A stretch of 64,000 nucleotides of DNA, from positions 210,562 to 274,561 of the forward strand of contig JARGPN010000001.1 in NCBI GenBank assembly GCA_029213045.1. Reading direction: 5' to 3'. This stretch comes from Alcanivoracaceae bacterium (lineage in GTDB: Bacteria; Pseudomonadota; Gammaproteobacteria; Pseudomonadales; Alcanivoracaceae). Shown here piece by piece: positions 60,952 through 64,000 of this stretch. A program made the position numbers and the translations under genes. Below the pieces are notes generated by a model. The model did not search any database. It saw nothing but the letters and a program-made list of their open reading frames with translations, and was not told the origin of the DNA. Position 1 is the first letter of the stretch. Every line of letters begins with the position of its first letter.

Positions 60952-62263
60952 TCTGCGCTAGCGTTGATGCTTCAGCGTAAAGTGCCAGCTGGTTGCGAAG
61001 CTTGCTGGCGTAAACTAAGAATTCTTTTCGCTCGTTATCGGGAATTCCGCGTGCTTTAGGTAGCGGCACGGTGAGCGGGTTACGATGCACTCCGTTAACT
61101 TGGAATTCATAATGTAGGTGCGGGCCGGTTGCTAGGCCTGAGCTGCCAACATAGCCAATGGTTTGCCCTTGGCGTACGCGCTTTCCTGAGCGAACGCCTT
61201 TTGCGTAGCTGTTTAAATGCGCATATAGCGTGCTGTAATTCTGGCCATGCTTAATGATGACTACGCGGCCGTAACCGCCTTTGTTTCCGGCAAAAATAAC
61301 TTTACCGTCACCGGCAGCTTTAACCGGTGTGCCGCGAGGCGCAGCATAATCTATGCCTTTGTGCGCGCGTACTTTGTGTAATACAGGATGGTAGCGACCC
61401 GTGGTGAAGCGAGAACTAATGCGTGTAAAGGAAACAGGTGTGCGAATAAATTCCTTGCGTAAGGAATCGCCTTTTAAATCGAGATAATCAATGTCGCCGT
61501 CTTTAGTTTCATAACGAAACGCGGTGACTTGACGGCCCTGATTCCAAAACTCGGCCATTAGTACATTGCCGTCGCCAACTTTTTCGCCGTCGAGAAATAA
61601 TTCTTCATAGATCAAACGAAAGTGATCGCCGTGACGAATGTCCAGCACGAAATCGATATCCCAACCAAAAATACCCGCGAGCTTCATGGTCATGTTGTCG
61701 CTCATGCCGGCTTGCTGTGCCGCTAAAAAGAGCGAGTCGTCGATGGTCGCAGCAGCGTATTTAACTTGGCGTTCATAATCGCGAATGCTTTCAGCAAATT
61801 GCCAGCCTGTGTCGCTTAGCTCGGCGGTGATGGTTTCGATTTGGCTAGGCTGGTATTGCACCGCACTGAGTTGCCCAGCGTCATTAAATTCCACACGAAT
61901 AATGTCACCAGGTTTGATGTTGGTGAGTCGTTTGATTTCTTCGTGGCTTGTCACAAGTGCGTGAATTTCTGATGCGGTGGCGCCTTGGTCCCTAAGAAGT
62001 TTGCCGAGCGTGTCGCCGCTGCGAACGGTGACTTCTTTCCATTGGCGAGTCGGTACTACTTGTTGGTTTGAATCGTCTAGGCTGCGTCCGCTTTGTGGTG
62101 CGGGCAGGCTTAGATCAAGTGTCGCTTGGGATGGGATCGAATTCCCTTCCCCTGGGACCATGACCGCCATGCCGATTAAGCCGGCGACGCAGAGGGTTGC
62201 AAGCAAGTGTCCTTTCGGAAACTGGCGTAGCAAATAGACTATTAGAGAGGACGGTTTGCTCAT
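60938..62263 (-). CDS. M23-family peptidoglycan endopeptidase (LysM/OapA type)
   Basis: A 441-residue membrane-anchored periplasmic protein. After an N-terminal helix (GHLLATLCVAGLIGMAVMV) comes a LysM/OapA-like domain (VTVRSGDTLGKLLRDQGATA), then a Csd3/MepM-like second domain, then the LytM zinc peptidase with HKGIDYAAPRGTPV and GPHLHYEFQVNG supplying the metal ligands. Such proteins cut peptide cross-links for cell growth or daughter separation. It precedes anmK, as in Pseudomonas, and is divergent from tyrS. Confidence 0.93.
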   Translation of the reverse strand: MSKPSSLIVYLLRQFPKGHLLATLCVAGLIGMAVMVPGEGNSIPSQATLDLSLPAPQSGRSLDDSNQQVVPTRQWKEVTVRSGDTLGKLLRDQGATASEIHALVTSHEEIKRLTNIKPGDIIRVEFNDAGQLSAVQYQPSQIETITAELSDTGWQFAESIRDYERQVKYAAATIDDSLFLAAQQAGMSDNMTMKLAGIFGWDIDFVLDIRHGDHFRLIYEELFLDGEKVGDGNVLMAEFWNQGRQVTAFRYETKDGDIDYLDLKGDSLRKEFIRTPVSFTRISSRFTTGRYHPVLHKVRAHKGIDYAAPRGTPVKAAGDGKVIFAGNKGGYGRVVIIKHGQNYSTLYAHLNSYAKGVRSGKRVRQGQTIGYVGSSGLATGPHLHYEFQVNGVHRNPLTVPLPKARGIPDNERKEFLVYASKLRNQLALYAEASTLAQNEQN

Positions 62264-62417
62264 TTTCTTGAAAGATTCTTAGATTGTTTGCCTAAGTGGC
62301 TGGTTTTTCGGGCTTTGCCGCACGACTTGATTGAAAGATAACCGGCTTTTGCTATGGCCATCAAGTGCTACAATGGCCGCCTTTTGCGCCACTACTGAAT
62401 TTGTGACGGGAGTATAC

Positions 62418-63617
62418 ATGGCGAGTCTGGAAGATGCGTTGGCAGTTATTCGCCGCGGAACCGAAGAAATTATCCAAGAATCCGAGTTGATTGAGCGTCT
62501 TAAGAGCGGGCGGCCTCTGAGAATCAAGGCTGGCTTTGATCCTACCGCGCCAGATCTACACCTTGGCCACACGGTTTTGATTAACAAGTTGAGACAATTT
62601 CAGGAGCTGGGGCACGAGGTAATGTTCCTGATTGGTGATTTCACCGGGATGATCGGTGACCCAACGGGCAAAAGCGTTACGCGTCCGCCGCTCAGTCGTG
62701 AGGATGTGCTGCGCAATGCTGCTTCTTATAAAGAGCAGGTGTTCAAGATACTCGATCCGGCGAAAACACGGGTGGTGTTCAATTCCGAGTGGATGGACAA
62801 GATTGGCGCCGCGGAGATGATCAAGCTTGCGGGCCAGTACACCGTGGCGCGCATGCTGGAGCGCGATGATTTTAGTAAGCGCTTTAAAGGTGAGCAGCCG
62901 ATTGCGATTCATGAGTTTCTTTATCCTTTGGTGCAGGGTTATGACTCGGTGGCGCTGGAGGCTGATGTTGAGCTCGGAGGGACGGATCAGAAATTCAACT
63001 TGTTAATGGGCCGCACTTTGCAGAAGAGCTACGGCCAGGCGCCGCAAACCTGCATTACGTTGCCAATCCTCGAGGGGCTGGATGGCGTGCAGAAGATGTC
63101 CAAGTCGTTGGGCAACTATATAGGTGTGAGTGGCGCACCCGGGGAGATGTACCGGAAGGTGCTATCGATTCCGGATCAATTAGTGTGGCGCTATTTCGAG
63201 TTGTTGAGTTTCCTATCCCTGGAAGAGGTGGCTGCGTTGCGCGCGCAGGCTGAGAAGGCGGGTAATCCGGCAGAGGCCAAGAAGCTGTTGGCGGCGGAGT
63301 TGATCACACGTTTCCATGATGCGGCGGCGGCTGAGGCAGCGCCGCGGTCGGCAGGAAATCAAATCGGTTTGGGTGAAATCCCAGAAAATGTCCCAGAGGT
63401 GGACGTTGAGGTGACGGAGGGCGATGCATTGCCGATCGCCTCTGTTTTGCGTTTGGCCGGCTTGGTTAAAAATAGTTCGGCGGCGAAAGACGTACTGGGA
63501 CGCGGTGCTGTTTTCGTCGACGGGCAGCAAATAAGTGCGGATTTTGTCTTGACGCGCGGTGAAGTTGTTGTCGTGCAAGCGGGCAAAAAACAGATTGCGC
63601 GGGTTCGATTAAAATAA
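62418..63617 (+). CDS. tyrS: Tyrosyl-tRNA synthetase
   Basis: TyrS charges tRNA-Tyr. The 399-residue class I enzyme has HLGH at residues 48-51 (HIGH motif), the tyrosine-binding [13 protein letters not shown] and [12 protein letters not shown] regions, KMSKS at about 226 and a C-terminal S4 RNA-binding domain ([28 protein letters not shown]). Length and motifs resemble the TyrZ type of Pseudomonas, which also lies just before an rRNA operon. ATG 62418 has GGGAG five bases upstream; the longer frame from 62331 is rejected. Confidence 0.96.
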   Translation: MASLEDALAVIRRGTEEIIQESELIERLKSGRPLRIKAGFDPTAPDLHLGHTVLINKLRQFQELGHEVMFLIGDFTGMIGDPTGKSVTRPPLSREDVLRNAASYKEQVFKILDPAKTRVVFNSEWMDKIGAAEMIKLAGQYTVARMLERDDFSKRFKGEQPIAIHEFLYPLVQGYDSVALEADVELGGTDQKFNLLMGRTLQKSYGQAPQTCITLPILEGLDGVQKMSKSLGNYIGVSGAPGEMYRKVLSIPDQLVWRYFELLSFLSLEEVAALRAQAEKAGNPAEAKKLLAAELITRFHDAAAAEAAPRSAGNQIGLGEIPENVPEVDVEVTEGDALPIASVLRLAGLVKNSSAAKDVLGRGAVFVDGQQISADFVLTRGEVVVVQAGKKQIARVRLK

Positions 63618-63640
63618 GGTGAATTTCTTTTAAAAAAAGT

Positions 63641-63668
63641 TTGACACTGAGGGGCGCATGCGTAGAAT
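63641..63668 (+). promoter_or_regulatory. rRNA operon promoter
   Basis: Perfect -35 TTGACA (63641-63646), 16-base spacer, -10 TAGAAT (63663-63668), an A-tract just upstream like an UP element, and a GC-rich discriminator (GGCGCCTC). Transcription should start near 63676. Confidence 0.9.
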
Positions 63669-63698
63669 GGCGCCTCTCTCGCAGGGGGTATCCCTGAC

Positions 63699-63710
63699 GC
63701 TCTTTAACAA
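63699..63710 (+). promoter_or_regulatory. rRNA antitermination boxA
   Basis: GCTCTTTAACAA matches the boxA element bound by NusB/S10 in rRNA leaders; NusA, another component, is encoded at 16.7 kb here. Hairpins at 63781-63802 and 63830-63845 in the rest of the leader are likely processing structures. Confidence 0.85.
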
Positions 63711-63858
63711 TCAGGCAGACAAACGTGTGGGAACCTGTTTGGAGTGGTATCTGCAAAGATATCGGTTCTAAACAAGTTTTCTACTCGTCAATGTATGAGT
63801 AGTAATTTGCGATGAACTGAGCATGTATTAAGTGCGTAGGCACTTTAAAATCTTTTCT

Positions 63859-64000
63859 TAACTGAAGAGTTTGATCATGGCTCAGATTGAACGCTGGCGG
63901 CAGGCCTAACACATGCAAGTCGAGCGGCAGCACGGGAGCTTGCTCCTGGTGGCGAGCGGCGGACGGGTGAGTAACGCGTGGGAATCTACCCTTTTGTGGG
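63859..64000 (+). rRNA. rrs: 16S ribosomal RNA, 5' end (partial)
   Basis: The sequence from about 63859 matches the 16S 5' end: TGAAGAGTTTGATCATGGCT followed by the CAGATTGAACGCTGGCGGCA region and AACACATGCAAGTCGAGCGG. Hypervariable region V1 starts near 63930. The gene continues beyond the window. The visible part is typical of gammaproteobacteria but too short for genus assignment. Confidence 0.97.

Overview
The window is a 64 kb piece of a gammaproteobacterial chromosome with dense housekeeping content. The gene order follows the Pseudomonas pattern in long blocks: dnaK-dnaJ-dapB-carA-carB-greA / yhbY / rlmE-ftsH-folP-glmM-tpiA-secG-tRNA-Leu, then tRNA-fMet-rimP-nusA-infB-rbfA-truB-rpsO-pnp, then acs, panD-panC-panB-dnk-folK-pcnB, cbrB-cbrA-cbrX-gluQ-dksA, an aminotransferase and sfsA. 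Several proteins differ clearly from their Pseudomonas counterparts: a DksA with a histone-H1-like tail, a CbrB with a changed AAA+ core, and an HMG-CoA reductase. The source is therefore probably a relative in the Pseudomonadales/Cellvibrionales group rather than Pseudomonas itself. The 142 nt of 16S rRNA at the right edge are too short to settle this.

Layout. 1-16 kb: chaperones, lysine and carbamoyl-phosphate biosynthesis, transcript cleavage, rRNA methylation, membrane proteolysis, folate and cell-wall precursor synthesis, SecG and two tRNAs. 16-25 kb: the classical translation/RNA operon, headed by a strong promoter and the initiator tRNA. 25-26.3 kb: a decayed outer-membrane protein gene and remnants. 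26-33.3 kb: acetyl-CoA synthetase, then a minus-strand block for pantothenate, folate, nucleotide salvage and RNA polyadenylation. 33.3-40.6 kb: the CbrAB two-component system, a probable CrcZ-type RNA and dksA. 40.6-51 kb: SfsA, a Rieske protein, a PfkB kinase, PBP1b with its lipoprotein activator, DUF817, and a heme/thiamine operon. 51-54.9 kb: ClC transporter, argC, a coiled-coil membrane protein and a bactofilin. 54.9-63.6 kb: erpA, then a four-gene insert (HMG-CoA reductase, PhoD-like phosphatase, PAP2 phosphatase, solute-binding protein), then anmK, an M23 peptidase and tyrS. 63.64 kb to the end: an rRNA promoter, antitermination box and the start of 16S rRNA.

The most interesting area is 33.5-40.5 kb. 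Between cbrB and pcnB, exactly where Pseudomonas encodes the small RNA CrcZ, the minus strand carries three clusters of the AAYAAYAA motif that Hfq/Crc recognises, ending in a strong terminator. The CbrB encoded next to it has lost the GAFTGA motif needed to contact sigma-54 and has an altered Walker B motif, and I find no sigma-54 promoter before the RNA. This suggests a carbon-catabolite circuit that keeps its parts but has changed the way it is switched on. Just upstream lie a 58-residue CbrX-like membrane peptide gene and a DksA fused to a long Lys/Ala/Pro-rich histone-H1-like domain.

All calls rest on reading the sequence and remembered family motifs. No database search or folding calculation was run.
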